Assembly: GCA_963930775.1 (NCBI GenBank)
Contig: OZ005695.1
Coordinates: 9,672,001-9,736,000, forward strand
DNA length: 64,000 nucleotides
Direction of reading: 5' to 3'
DNA from: Cliona cf. orientalis
Lineage: Eukaryota > Porifera > Demospongiae > Clionaida > Clionaidae
The position numbers and the translations under genes were made by a program. Below, piece after piece: positions 12,801 to 25,569 of the stretch (the first letter of the stretch is position 1; each line of letters starts with the position of its first letter). Below the pieces are notes generated by a model. It was not told where the DNA came from. It was given only the letters and a program-made list of their open reading frames with translations, and made no database searches.

Positions 12801-14026
12801 CTGAAACAGTTTGTGATGGTGTGTTATTCACAAATGTAACATAACCAGTGAAAGTGATGTTGCTGTTGAATGCCACTAATGATCCCAAGTTGTTGGAGAA
12901 TGTAACATTTCCTGAGTCATCTCCAAAAAATTCTGAATTAGATAAGTATATCACAGCGTACCTATCAGCCTTGTTGTTATCGACTAGAAGAAAGCTATGT
13001 ATATGCTGAATCATAGATCCAAATACTGCATAAATAATTGCTCCAATCGGTGAAACATTATTAGTGAAGTTACTACCAGCTATCATGATGATGCTGGAGT
13101 CAAAATCCAGTACTCCTCCACTAACAGTGGCATTGTTACCATGAAATCCACTTCCTTCTATTGTGATAGTACCGTTGATGGAAAACAGTGCTCCTCCATA
13201 GCTGGCATTATTATCTTGAAATTCACTTCTATCTATTGTGATAGTACTGTTGATGGAAAACAGTGCTCCTCCATAGCTGGCATTATTATCTTGAAATTCA
13301 CTTCTATCTATTGTGATAGTACCGTTGATGGAAGCCAGTACTCCTCCCCCAATGGCATTGTTACTAACAAACACATTACCACTCATATTAATGATGCTGT
13401 CCTGTTCTGCAAATATAGCTCCACCCAAATCTGCTAAGTTATCTTCAAATCTGCTTTGGCTGATCTCAACTGTACTGTTGGTAGCAATAATTGCACCACC
13501 AATGGATCCATCAGGTCCACAACCATACTCAGGGTCAACTATAGCACATTCTCTGTATGATCCGTTTCTATTGGATAGAAAAGTGCTGTTGACAATCTGT
13601 GCTGTTGTTTCAATTAGCTCTAGAGCTGTTCCACTATTCTCTTGACCTTTAAACTTTGTATCTTCAACCACAAATTCTTCAACATATCTCACTTGATTTA
13701 GTGATGTGAATGCTCTGTGATTGATAGAAATGCATACTTGAGTCACTTGTACATTTGATTTGTGCTGTTGAGTTCTCAGACTTCATTACAAAGTTGTCCA
13801 CATTTGACAATGTTAGGTTGACATTGCTGAGGTGGTGTGTTCCAGGGAGGAAGACCAGTGTGGTGTTGGAGTGGAGAGAATGGCTCGAGTTAGCAGCAAA
13901 CTGGGAGAGGGTTAGACATGGCTGCACGGTGCACTGGTCAGCTGAGTTGGTTATGATGTAATAGACCTCACTGGCTGCTTGGTTTAGAGAGCAGAGGACG
14001 AGTAGTGATAGAGTCAAGAGACTCAT
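9832..14026 (-). pseudogene. Pmp-repeat beta-helix multi-pass membrane protein, paralogue A (frameshift and early stop)
   Basis: Single-exon gene. It starts at 14026 with a signal peptide (MSLLTLSLLVLCSLNQAAS) and about 115 residues. A 26-bp deletion relative to paralogue C, around 13700, then shifts the frame. The remaining 1247-residue frame runs 13746-10003: Pmp-type beta-helix repeats (GGAI/GGAL...F..N), with only about three copies of the 25-residue unit at 13120-13340; a Thr/Asn-rich stalk with a Tyr-rich insert near 11960; a Cys cluster (CSCPIGLQ, CGSCQPGLSL); and eight or nine hydrophobic segments. TAA at 10003-10005 replaces TAT AAA of the paralogues. The frame beyond it stays open to 9832 and still encodes the conserved tail ending VSQV. 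The stalk Cys-Pro before the first membrane segment is changed (HCLSLPS against HCLPCPS). Function is unknown: a receptor- or adhesion-like surface protein by architecture. Confidence 0.75.
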
Positions 14027-16440
14027 GCTGTCTTGCTTGAGACAGGTTTTGGATCAATCCCTGTTGTTCTGCTGTATGCTGCTGATGAATTTTGGTGTAT
14101 TAGGAAAGTTTTAGTGTGGTGATTGACTGTTCAGTGGTTGGATGATTCCAGCTGCTCTGACTCTTAGCCAAGCAACTATTCACTTTTATAATCAATTGTT
14201 TGGCCAATTTATGTAATGCTGCATTGTAGCATGTTTTGATAAAATTTATGGAAGGCTAAATTATCATACAATTTCCCCAGATGATGAAGGAATGCTTTGT
14301 TTCGGAATACCTTCTCTCTGAGAGTAGTGCATGCATTAATACTATTATTACTGCTGTAACTAATAATCTCGTTTCTCCTTTATCAATTGTATGACGTATG
14401 TAGAGTGTATGCGTCACTGTAATCTGAGAATTCTCTTGGGACAGATATAGTATGACATTGTGCAGTTATTCTGGCTTGTTGTTCACAAATTGGCATGTTT
14501 GTACTGATAAGTAGATACATCAAACTTGTCAGTTTGTGAGTATCAAGCTGGCATAGTTGCACGTAGACTTGTCTCATGACGTCATGACGCATGATTGTTT
14601 CTTCCTTTCCTTAATTTGTAGCTAATACTGTGCAGCATGTAGAGTACTAGTGTAGCTACTACTGTAATCATAAGAATAGAATTCTCATTGGACAAGTATG
14701 GTACAATCCAAATATGCCAGTTTTTTTACTCATAAACTGGCGTGTATGACATAATAATACACTTAGTCTATTCTGAGGGATTGATATTTCTACTGTTACC
14801 TGAAACCCAGCCGCTCGTAGATGGTGGAGTCATTCTTCCATATTATTTTTGCTCCCACTATTATAAATCATGATGCTCAGTTTCAGCACATTATTGTAAC
14901 CACATGCATGAATCAGGTTGTATAGTGTATAAAACTGAAGCAACCCACAGTAATCCACTTGTTTTTATTAACTAGCTCTGAAGTGTTCATCCCACCCATG
15001 GTAGTAATAATTATGCATGTGCACACATACACACGTGTGCCTCACACAATTATTCTCTTCGAAATAAGCTTGGCCCCATTAGGTCTGGAAATAATTTATA
15101 CCATTAATTTTGGCAAAATCATTATCCTGCAGGTGTTTTCATCCACAGTGTCAAGATTATTATGATAAACTTTATAGGGTGACTCACTTTTCTAGTGCCA
15201 TTCATTGGTTAGTAGTGGTCATGGTAGCATGCTTGGGGGTCTGCGGTTACTAATGCATAGCTTACACATCAACATCAATATTTTTTTCTCGAACAGTTTT
15301 TGACAGACTACACAATAACCCAAGCTGAAACAAACACTAATTAAATAATAGATAAACATTAATCAACCTCTAGCAGCAGCTAGAGTCCACTGTATGTGCG
15401 ATTTGGGGACGGGTGATGAGAGTTGACCTCAGATACAGAGTCCTCCCTGCAATGGAGAAAATCACAAGAAGAGGCTTGAAGCAGTTTTATGGTGGAATTT
15501 ATTAGGACTCTAGCATACATGTACAGTAATTGCTCGAGTCATGCACATCTTGAATTGTAATAATGGTCTGTGTGTAGTCTCTTTATTACGGATTATTCTT
15601 GCCTATTTGAAAACGAATTTGACAAAACAGGCTCTGAGCTACATACCTTCTGAACTAGTACTAGCAGACATTTTACTAACCACGCCTTCAAATTTGTAAA
15701 TCTGAGCCTATTATGCTAGCATTATGCTCAATGCCAATGCCACCAAAACTTTTATTCTAAAATTATGCCAGCATAATTGGTCAAAGCCTATACGTGACCA
15801 GTTATGAGAAAAGGGACAGTTTGGGACTCTATATATGTTGTTTTTAACATGTGCCTTAATTATTGTGTGTACCATGGAGTAATATCTACCTTATGTTTAT
15901 AATATTGATACAAGTATATACTCTCACTACTACATTAATTTTGTAGAAAGGAATTTGGACGTAACTACGTATACTGAGTAGTTATTAATTTTGATTTCAA
16001 TATGTACCTTATTGCATGGTATGGAGTAATGTACTATACATGTAACCCACGCTATGTTTGTTCCTATTATACACACTGAATCACCAATACAAGTATACTC
16101 GAGCACTACTCCATCAAATTTTGTAGAATATAAGTCTGATCAACATCATACTACCATCTATACACTCCCAATGATCCCTTTTCTTGTAGTAGATTACACA
16201 AAACCTGTATGCAAAGATCGGGCTCGTGAGATTATTAGACACCAAGGGCTTATAGACTACTGCTAGTAAGTCACTAATAAGTACTACCAGGCACATATAC
16301 AGTACAGTGTATCATGGTACCATCTCATATGGTCCTAGAATTGCTCATAGAACCAAAAATGTCTGCCATGGTGTTTTATATTACACACACACACACACAC
16401 ACATATCACTCACACAAAGATAGCGTGTCATAAGAAATTT
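14027..16440. other. spacer upstream of paralogue A
   Basis: 14030-14190 is nearly identical to 32590-32720 upstream of paralogue C, so A and C share a promoter-proximal region that paralogue B lacks. About 15190-15300 recurs at 25340-25450 and about 15360-15500 at 24130-24310. No complete gene is seen. Confidence 0.55.
15383..15446 (-). pseudogene. exon-like duplicated segment (copy 1)
   Basis: On the minus strand a good acceptor (tttctccattgcag) precedes a short open stretch reading EDSVSEVNSHHPSPN. The same unit, acceptor included, occurs at 24160-24234. Both lie among reverse copies of SNX29 exons, so they may be stray exons of the same gene; I do not recognise the peptide. Confidence 0.3.
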
Positions 16441-16660
16441 TAAAACTCACTTAAGGAAGGGGAAGAGGTCGATGAGCTTAGCCTTGGTGATGCTGAGAGG
16501 GAAGATGGGCTGTACCTGCTATGCAGTGCTCTTCTCTTTAGCCTTGGCGCTCGGAACGAGGGCCTGAGTCGAACAAAGCTTGAAGATGTACCTCAAGTAG
16601 TCCTGTAGTCGCTGGCGATGCTCCTCTACCACTTAAGTTGACCTACTCTGTATAGGGCAA
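16441..16660 (-). pseudogene. reverse copy of the last SNX29 exon
   Basis: The reverse complement of 3545-3739 with scattered changes: FPFLK-like end, AKEKSTA, then VVEEHRQRLQDYLRYIFKLC. The acceptor side has taagttgacc in place of the expected junction and several codons differ. It faces away from any intact PX exon, so it is taken as a duplicated exon remnant. Confidence 0.7.
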
Positions 16661-16738
16661 GCAATGGAGCAAGAAGACTAGTTAATAATAATTATTGGGG
16701 TCTAATACAATACTATAACTAGAGCTCTATAGAGCACA

Positions 16739-17171
16739 TACCCCGCGCGCGCTGCAGCGTCGATCATAGTCGCTAGTCGATCGATGTGAGACAGCTCGAA
16801 CTCAACCGGCAGTCTGTTGACGACCTTTTACCTACAAATTGTGCCAGGTTATGCGCATGAGCAGAAAGCACATGGTGGGTAGTGTTGATAGGCGTGGCCA
16901 ACAAAATGCAGTATTTGCGACGCTCATGGACCTTACCAAACGATTCGAAGCATAATAAAGCCAGTTTTTTGACGATATCGACGGATATGCTGTACTTACG
17001 AGTCACTCAGACGCCTAGATCTCCAGATTTGGCGATTTTTGTGCTAACGACAGACGACAGACAACAACAACGACAGACAAAACCGATCACATTACCCCTT
17101 GCGCATGCGCGCGGGGTAACAACGACAGACAAAACCGATCACATTACCCCTTGCGCATGCGCGCGGGGTAA
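16739..17171. mobile_element. non-autonomous element with TACCCCGCGCGCGC ends
   Basis: The left end taccccgcgcgcgc is inverted at the right end gcgcgcggggtaa. The last 104 bp are two perfect 52-bp units (17069-17172), each holding the near-palindrome ttaccccttgcgcatgcgcg. The interior word ttgacgacctt recurs at about 8606, 40274 and 49232. A related copy starts at 49151. No transposase is encoded. Confidence 0.6.
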
Positions 17172-17545
17172 TAATAGACCTTAGTAACTAGTGGGGTGCC
17201 AATTTTTGTTATTTTCATGGTTGACTTAATTGGCAGTCACGAAAAATTTCTATCCATGTAAATTAATGCCTCAACAGCTACAGTGATACAGATATCAAGA
17301 CTACAAAGCAAAAATTTAGCGTCACATGTGAAAAAAATGATAGTACTATATATTATCCCTTAGATGTGTATGCATACACATGTACAGAATACCTTTCTCC
17401 AAATAGTTTTCTTTGGAAGGAAGTTGAAGGTGCTAGCGTTGGGCAGGCATCTCTAAATCATTACCTCACTATAACTAATTTTTTGCAGGAAGAACTTGGT
17501 CACTATTCGACAAGATAATCTTGACAACATTGACTCTTGACAATT
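17172..17545 (-). pseudogene. reverse copy of SNX29 intron plus PX-exon end, joined to a shared MAD1-like exon fragment
   Basis: 17172-17390 is the inverted relative of 3310-3500. 17395-17455 is the inverted end of the PX exon without the 4-base duplication. At 17461-17545 the sequence switches to a forward unit with acceptor ttttttgcag and EELGHYSTR, also found at 26636-26720. It is a composite of duplicated pieces and not a gene. Confidence 0.6.
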
Positions 17546-18296
17546 TAATAATAATTGTTATTATTACTGTAGTGTTCTTTCTTGTGCTAGCCATGCCACT
17601 CATGATAGTAATAATTTCATTATGACATTGTGTGATTCTTGAACCACGTCTTGCTTATTATAGGCATTGTGTTCATGGTAAAGGGATATGGTACAGGGAT
17701 GACAGATTTTCAAGTATCCTAAATCAAAGTACCACTAGTTAGGACTTTCCCAGTTGATCACCTATTTCATTCAACTCTCAAGATCAGAATCATGAATATT
17801 CATGTTAACTACATTTCTCATGCATTGTATTATAATTATCATGACTGTTAGCTGTGTCAAGCGCTGGAGCGGTCCAGGTGTGAAGATATGTTAAATTGTG
17901 TTTCAGATCACTCAAAAAATGATCTTAATCCAAAATGCAGGACAACAATAAAAAAATTAATGTCATACAAGAATGAATGATTAGCTAAATGAAACAAAAA
18001 CTGAGTGAGTAGCAAAATTAAGTTCTGGCATTGAGTATCTGCCTCTAAAGGCCATGCTCCTACTCGACAAAAAGCAAATAAGAGTAAAACAAGTTCCTTA
18101 ACACCTACTATCACATGAAACATTACTAGCTACATGATGTTGTCCTGCTTAATCAAGAAGGCCTGTTACAAAACTTTCCTTATAACATTATCATGCAGAA
18201 AACAAGCACACTAATTAGCATTAAGCAATCTATTGTTCTGTTTATATTTTAGTTCTGTATAAATTAAAAGTTTCAACATTTCACTCGAGGCTTATG

Positions 18297-21200
18297 TTAG
18301 ACTTGGCTAACTGCTTTCTTCTCTTTGACTTGGGCTGCCTCTGCAGCACCAGGTATGTGTAGTGAGTTGGCCACTTCTTCAGTATCTGGTGCTGCAAGGT
18401 TACGGGGTTGGTGCACCTCCACCACAGACTGGGTGGGCTTCACTGGCTCTTGCTGCTCAACTGACACTTCATAGTCCTGAGTGTTAACAGGGCGGTCAAT
18501 CTTGTCCAAGAATTCGTAAAATTGGTGAATATCATCATCAGGTGGTGGGCTCCAGTGACGTTCAGGTTTTGGTTTTGGATCAGTATCAGTGGACAGTCTG
18601 TCAATCATTCCACCGAGCTTTGTCTTATGAATCTTTGAGAAGACTGAGGTGTATGTGTAGACATGGTAGAGGATAATGAGCAGCAGTACAATGAATATGA
18701 TGATGACTGAAGTGTAGGCAGCTGCTTCCCGATTGCTAGCTGGTTTGTCAAAAGAATACCCGGTGAAAATTACAAAGGAGAGGATATTCAAATAGAAAAA
18801 TGTCTCAAGTACATCCACTGGCCATTTCCTGTACAGTCTGCTGCCAAAGAACTGCTTTAGAGCAAAAATGCAACACACAGTAAAACTGATAGCCGTGAGA
18901 GCAATAGCAGGGTCATTGGAAACATTTGTGGCATCTACGAGATATAAGACGACACGAACAATCAGCAGCAGTCCAGTCCAGTAGCGATGCTTGGGAGTGT
19001 AAGGCTTGTGGTAGGTTTCAATGAACGTTTGTATCTTCGGATTCCTTGTCCACTTGAAAACTCTCCACCTTGGAAGGTAGAGGAGCCACTGCCAGGAGAA
19101 GAGAAGAGCAGTGTAGACCAGACCAATCAGGAGAATGAGAACAGCTGCAATGAATAGAGGAATGTGCTTTCCAGAGAGATATTTGACAGTTGCATCAGGG
19201 AGCCACAGCATTTCACTAGAGCCATCAGGATACTCAAGAATGCCAACTGATAGAGACTTAAAGCAGATTTCAAGAAGCTTAGCATAGGAAAGTAGAATTA
19301 GTGTAGCCAGAGTTGCCACTGGATCCTTCTTTCCAATTAGGTTTGAAAATTTAGTAGAATAAGAACTGATGATGATGACTAAAACCACGAGAAGAATGAC
19401 GTAGGCAGGAAAAGCTAACTGTAGCCATGTTTTGATGTAAGCGTCCATTTCTGGAAAGTAGCAGGTATCAATTCCAAGGTCTAAATTTAGCCATGATATG
19501 AACACGGTAATGAAGTTTCTCATTTGAAATGGAAGTAGAATGCTCTCGTTTGCATGTACAACATTGGCATAAAAGATCAGTCCATTTAGAGTTCCACCTG
19601 CGACAGTCATATTGAGTATGAGGAATAAAGCCACCAGTGCTATACCAGCGAGGATGGCAGCTATGGTGGTGGCTATGAGTAGTACAGGCCAGTAGCTAGG
19701 GCAAGGGAGACAGTGTGAACTACCAAGAGAGATGCTGAGACCAGGTTGGCAAGATCCACACAACAGAGATGACCGATCAAAGGCACACTGAGCATCAGCT
19801 CCATTTTGCTCACTGAGGTCAACTGATGGACTGGTTGATAAGCAGTAGTCAAAAGGACAGTTGGGGTAGACTAAATAACCAGTTAGATCTGTGTCATTGA
19901 TGTAGGAAATCCAGGCTCTGGTTTGAGGCTGTTTGGTTAATAGTCCAGTGTGGCTGTCACAGTGATCCATGTATTGACTGATATCGCTGTGGCAATCACA
20001 TGTACAGTTTGTGCTGTTCATTCCGAATCCTGAGACTTGTAATCCAATTGGACAGCTGCAAGGGAGGAAGTGGATATCTACTGCTGCTCTAGAGAGTTCA
20101 GCATCCTTGCATGGACCATCCAAGGCATAGAGGGACAATTTTTCTGATTTACGTGATGAAACAATGTTGAATGTCAAAGTAGTACACTCAGCAGGTATTT
20201 TCCTAGCCAGCTGTCCTTCAGCTAGACCACTCTCAGTGAAGTGGAGGGAGGTTTGGATGGTTGCATTAACTGGTTGGCCAACCTGATCAACAGCAACAAC
20301 TGGGAGTGTGAATGTTTGTCCCTTTTTAACCTCAGTGTAATGTTGGTGGGTGCAGTCATTGTTTTGATCAGCATTGAAGCAAAGGCACACTCGAACTGGA
20401 TCAGATGATACTGACTCAGAGTGGTTTGTGTCAATCGCAATTTCCATATAACCTCTTAAACTAGAGTTATAGATTCTATATGTAGGAATTGACACATTCT
20501 TAAAGTAAGCAATCCCATCACCTCCGTCTCTAAAGGCACGTGGGTACTTATTGTGAACTTCAGCAAATGGACTCACAGCACATCTGTCTAGTAGTCCTCC
20601 ATAGAGAGTGGAGCCAGAAATGTTAGCATGGTTTTGTGAGAAATGTATACTCTGTGTCCTGATAAGTGTCCTGACATATTCACCAAAACCAAAATTATAG
20701 AGAGCAAGTACTTGAAAGAAGCATTCTGTCTCTGTGCTGCTAGCACACGTACCAGAGTTGGTATCATCATCCACATGTATTGCACCACCGTAGTCTGCAC
20801 TATTGGCAGCGAATGTTGTTGTATTAGTATCCTCATCATGATAGATATATAATATATTATACTTCAGGATATAAAGCTTTGCATTGGCTTCCAGTGATAA
20901 TCCACCTCCCCTCTCTGCTGCATTTCCTGTGATGTTTATTCTTGCACCAGTGTATTGGCGACTAGCAATGGGTGAAACTGCCGTGATAGATGAGCTAATG
21001 GCGTGGAGTCCTCCCCCTTTATGTGATGCAATATTATTCAAAAATACAAGGGTACTCTCTTGTTGGCAGTTTAGTTCACTAGTTGAGAGGTAGACACCTC
21101 CTCCAATTCCAGTGGCTGTGTTATGCGCTATAGTTACATCACCATTCACATAGAGTTTACTGTCAGTGGAATGTATTGCTCCACCATTTTCAGCATGGTT

Positions 21201-22999
21201 ATATTCAAGATTGCATTCTCCATCAAAAAATACATTGCTCTGAAATAGAGTTATTGCACCTCCTTCTTGGATATCACCTGAGACAGTTTGTGATGGTGTG
21301 TTATTCACAAATGTAGCATAACCAGTGAAAGTGATGTTGCTGTTGAATGCCACTAATGATCCCAAATTCTTGGAGAATGTAGCATTTCCTGAGTCATCTC
21401 CAAAAATTTCTGAGTCAGATAAGTATATCACAGCATACCTATCAGCCTTGTTGTTATCGACTAGGAGAAAGCTATGTATATGCTGAATCATAGATCTGGA
21501 TTCTGCATAAATAATTGCTCCAATTGGTGAAACATTATTAGTGAAGTTACTACTAGCTATTGTGATAATGCTGGAGCGAGCATGCAGTACTCCTCCTCTA
21601 TCAGTGACATTGTTACTATGAAATCCGCTTCCTTCTATTGTAATAGTACTGCTGGTGGAAAACAGTATTCCTCCTTCATAGCTGGCATAGTTATCTTGAA
21701 ATTCACTTCCTTCTATTATGATAGTACTGCTTCTGGAATACAGTACTCCTCCTATATCAGTGGCATAATTATTGTGAAATCCACTTCCTTCTATTGTGAT
21801 AGTACTGCTGTCAGAATTCAGTACTCCTCCCCCGGCGGCATTATTATCTTGAAATTCACTTGCTTCTATTGTGATAGTACTGCTGAAGGAAGCCAGTACT
21901 CCTCCATTGCCGGCATTGTTATCTTGAAATTCACTTCCTTCTATTGTGATAGTACTGCTGTAGGAATACAGTACTCCTCCATGATCGGCATTGTTATCAT
22001 GAAATTCACTTCCTTCTATTGTGATAGTACTGCTGTAGGAATACAGTACTCCTCCATGATCGGCATTGTTATCATGAAATTCACTTCCTTCTATTGTGAT
22101 AGTACTGCTGTAGGAATACAGTACTCCTCCATGATCGGCATTGTTATCATGAAATTCACTTCCTTCTATTGTGATAGTACTGCTGCTGGAATACAGTACT
22201 CCTCCATGATCGGCATTGTTATCATGAAATTCACTTCCTTCTATTGTGATAGTACTGCTGCTGGAATACAGTACTCCTCCCTCCACGGGGGCATTGTTAC
22301 TAACAAACATATTACCACTCATGTTAATGATGCTGTCCTGTTCTGCAAATATAGCTCCACCCAAAATTGCTCTGTTATCTTCAAATCTGCTTTGGTTGAT
22401 CTCAACTGTACTGTTGGTAACAATAATTGCACCACCAATGAATCCATAAAAAAACACCCATACACAGGGTCAAATATAATACATTTTCTGTTAGATCCTT
22501 TTATATTGAATAGAAAAGTGCTGTTGACAATCCGTGCTGTTGTTTCAATTAGCTCTAGGGCTGTTCTGCTATTCTCTTGACCTTCAAATTTTGCATCTTC
22601 AACCATAAATTCTTTAACATGTCTCACTTGATTTCCTCCACATCCAATGAACTCCAGGTTAGTGATGTGAATGCTCTGTGATTGATAGAAATGCATACTT
22701 GAGCCACTTGTACATTTGATTTGTGCTGTTGATTTCTCAGACTTCATTACAAAGTTGTCCACGTTTGACAATGTTAGGTTGACATTGCTGAGGTGGTGTG
22801 TTCCAGGGAGGAAGACCAGTGTGGTGTTGGAGTGGAGAGAACGGCTCGAGGTAGCAGCAAACTGGGAGAGGGTTAGCGGACATAGCTGCACAGTGCACTG
22901 GTCAATTGAATTGGTTATGATGTAATAGACTTCACTGGCTGCTTGGTTTAGAGAGCAGAGGATGAGTAGTGATAGAGCCAGGAGATTAAGGTGAGCCAT
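18297..22999 (-). CDS. Pmp-repeat beta-helix multi-pass membrane protein, paralogue B (frameshift at a homopolymer)
   Basis: Single-exon gene. It starts at 22999 with a signal peptide (MAHLNLLALSLLILCSLNQA). The first frame continues to about 22450. A second frame then runs uninterrupted to 18297 (about 1385 residues). The break falls in a run of seven T (minus strand, 22448-22454) in the segment where paralogues read YGCGPDG. Domains in order: Cys-containing N-terminal region; beta-helix with about nine near-identical 25-residue units (GGVLYS.SSTITIEGSEF.DNNA) at 21590-22280; more irregular Pmp repeats; a Cys stalk (CTCDCHSDIS, CGSCQPGLS); eight or nine membrane segments starting at YWPVLLIATTIAAILAG; a Pro-rich tail ending AVSQV. 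Many N-X-S/T sites support an extracellular N-terminal half. The SQV end fits a class I PDZ ligand. Function is unknown. A one-base homopolymer error could explain the break, so this copy may be intact in the animal. Confidence 0.8.
21590..22280 (-). repeat. coding 75-bp tandem repeat, about nine units, in paralogue B
   Basis: The period is exactly 75 bp (for example atgatcggca at 21981 and 22056). Neighbouring units around 21980-22260 are almost identical, while edge units have diverged. Each unit encodes one 25-residue beta-helix rung with GGVL and SEF.DNNA. No spacer structure of a CRISPR array is present. Confidence 0.9.
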
Positions 23000-25569
23000 G
23001 CCACCTTACAGTCTCAAGTGCAGCACTTTAATAGTGCAACCTTTTTTGTCTTGGAGCTGGATATAGATAGTCAGGCCTGGAAAAGTGCCAAAGAAAAATG
23101 CTGAACTGCTATGACAGCAGATTTTGACAGATATTTGCAAGCAGCCAGTTCTTCTGTATCTTTTTTTTTTACTGACTAACTATCCACTCTACTCCCTTTT
23201 ATAGGCACTGTGGCTATAGTGTGCAGTGAAGGGGATAGTGGAAGGAGTTCTTGGGTATTGTAAAAGCCACGTACTACTCTGTTTCTCGGAAATTGTTGTG
23301 CTTTAATTCCTTTGATCTATACCACCAGTGGTCTACCACCAAGCCTGGCCTCATACACTAAGCCATACCATTGCTGTATGTAAGCCATTATTATGTAATT
23401 GCAACTACCCCACCTGACCATCTTAATTCCAAATTTTCAAGAAGTGAATTTCATAATAACATTGCCCCTTCCAGGAAGTGAATTTCTTGGTTAATTAGAT
23501 GTTGGGTTATGATTCCAGGAAATTCATGATTGCATGGTACTAGGTAGTGCTAGTTAGGGCTAACAAGGAAGTAAGTAAGTTCCTACCAACCATAATTATT
23601 TTGAGTCAGTTAAGAGCTTCACAAGTTTCTTGAGGTAATATTTATTTTTTGAATAGCAACACTGGCCAGCCAGACTGCTAAATTTTACAGACATCTATAG
23701 CTTCTGTATCCAAAGGTACCATGATGTAGGCCTAGTTGGGTGTAACCTGTGGCCTACCACCAAGCTTGGTCTCATACACTAAGCCATACTAGGATGCATG
23801 GTGCACTGTAATATTATGTAACTCACAATATGCAATTACCCCATCTGACCATCTTAATGGAGTGAAATTTGTACCTATATATAGTATACAAGATATAGTT
23901 ATATTATAGGATTCCTCTGCGCAGACATTCTCAATGACATAATTGGTGCCAGTTATATAAGTTTGAATAATAAAGGTCACAACCATGCTGCAGCACGAAG
24001 AAATTCCCTTACTATTGTTCCATCTTCCTCCATTCACCCCCCACACAGACGCATGCAGGCAGCTCACATACACACATATTCATGCAGTATGCAAATTAAA
24101 TCCAGCCAAATTATACAAACACAAACTAAAACAGATAAACATCAACCACCAGCATGCAGCAGCAGCTATAGAGTCCACTGTATGTGTGATTTGGGGACGG
24201 GTGATGAGAGTTGACCTCAGATACAGAGTCCTCCCTGCAATGGTGAAGATCACAAGAAGAGGCTTGAAGTAATTAAAATTTTTATGGTGGAAGTTTAGGG
24301 TTCTTAGAATCTAACATATAATATTATATAATACAGTAGTTGCTCGAGTCATGTAGCTATTTTCTCAGTTGTTTACACTCAGCTGCCTGTCCATGACCAC
24401 AATGACAGGTAAAGTAATCAGTGGCCTCTCTCCATGCCATTTCTCACAGGAAGGATAGGATCATTGATTTAAATAAACTCTAACTATTCAGCAGCTGATT
24501 GTTATTATGAAATGATCTATCTATTTAATTAGACAGCCAGAGTGTGGACATGTATGCATACCAGTATCGTTATAGCAGGGATCATTGACTAGCCAAACCA
24601 ACATTGATCATTCATTAATGTTGTCGAGACATTGATGCACCTAGATCATCCTTGTTCCCTGCATCTCTTACTTTCTGCAGTGCTAGCACTGATGCACACA
24701 CATACTGTTATTAATTAGCTATTATTAATGTACACAAACACACAATATCAATTCCATGCCACCAATCCTACCAGTGATACACAATGCCCCCCCCCCCCTC
24801 CAATACTCATGAATATTAAAGTCAAATATAATATTATACTACTCTGTTTCTTGGAAATTGTTGTGCTTTCCTTTGATTTATACCATCATATCAGACCAGA
24901 TTAGTGCTATTATTATTGGAGATTGATGAGGATGGGCTAAACTGTCAGATTCTATGTAGGTAATAAAGTAATTTGTAGTACAAGAGAATTCACTATAGAA
25001 ATATGACCATATACAATCGCATGCAGGGAATATAGATAGAATGCATGGTGTACTATATCACAATATGTAATTACTCCACCTGACTATATGTCTTAATGGA
25101 GTGAAATTTGTACCTATGATGGGATGCATGGTGAATATCATGTACAAATAATTATAATAATAATATTTAATATGCAACTCACAATAAACTATGTAATTAT
25201 AGCTACCCCACCTGACCATCTTAATTTCTAAATTTCCAAGAATGAGTGAAATTTGTACCTATACAAGATATAATATAGGATTCCTCTGCTACGTATGCAA
25301 AAGTAGCTTTTGTGTATAGCATACACCAAATCTATAGCTACTATGGGGACTTACTCTAGTGCCATTTATTGGTTAGTAGTGGCCATGGTAGCATGCTTGG
25401 GGGTCTGCGGTTACTAATGTTTATATACATCAACATCGATATTTTTTTTCTCAAATGGATGAATCTGTAGGTGGAACTCTCTGAACTCAGCATATTATTA
25501 TCGATACACTCCACTCCTCTGTCTTCACACGAATGAATACCTACATCATAGTAACATGCCAGTACACAG
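23000..25569. other. spacer upstream of paralogue B with repeated blocks
   Basis: The promoter-proximal 230 bp have no counterpart upstream of A or C. About 23300-23420, 23720-23900, 24840-24900 and 25060-25290 share repeated text around 'ccacctgaccatcttaat'. 24160-24234 is the second exon-like segment described at 15383, and 25455-25545 is an inverted piece of the SNX29 PX exon (VFIRVKTEEW region). No intact gene is seen. Confidence 0.55.
25455..25545 (-). pseudogene. reverse fragment of the 5' half of the SNX29 PX exon
   Basis: The reverse complement reads gtattcattcgtgtgaagac, then a relative of TEEW-VYR with changes, then the AEFREFH segment. It is the complementary half to the fragment at 17395-17455, consistent with one inverted copy broken across two places. 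Confidence 0.65.

Noticed and set aside
21590..22280. CRISPR-like regular repeat
   Set aside because: Units are contiguous, 75 bp, in frame and coding, with no unique spacers, in an animal genome.
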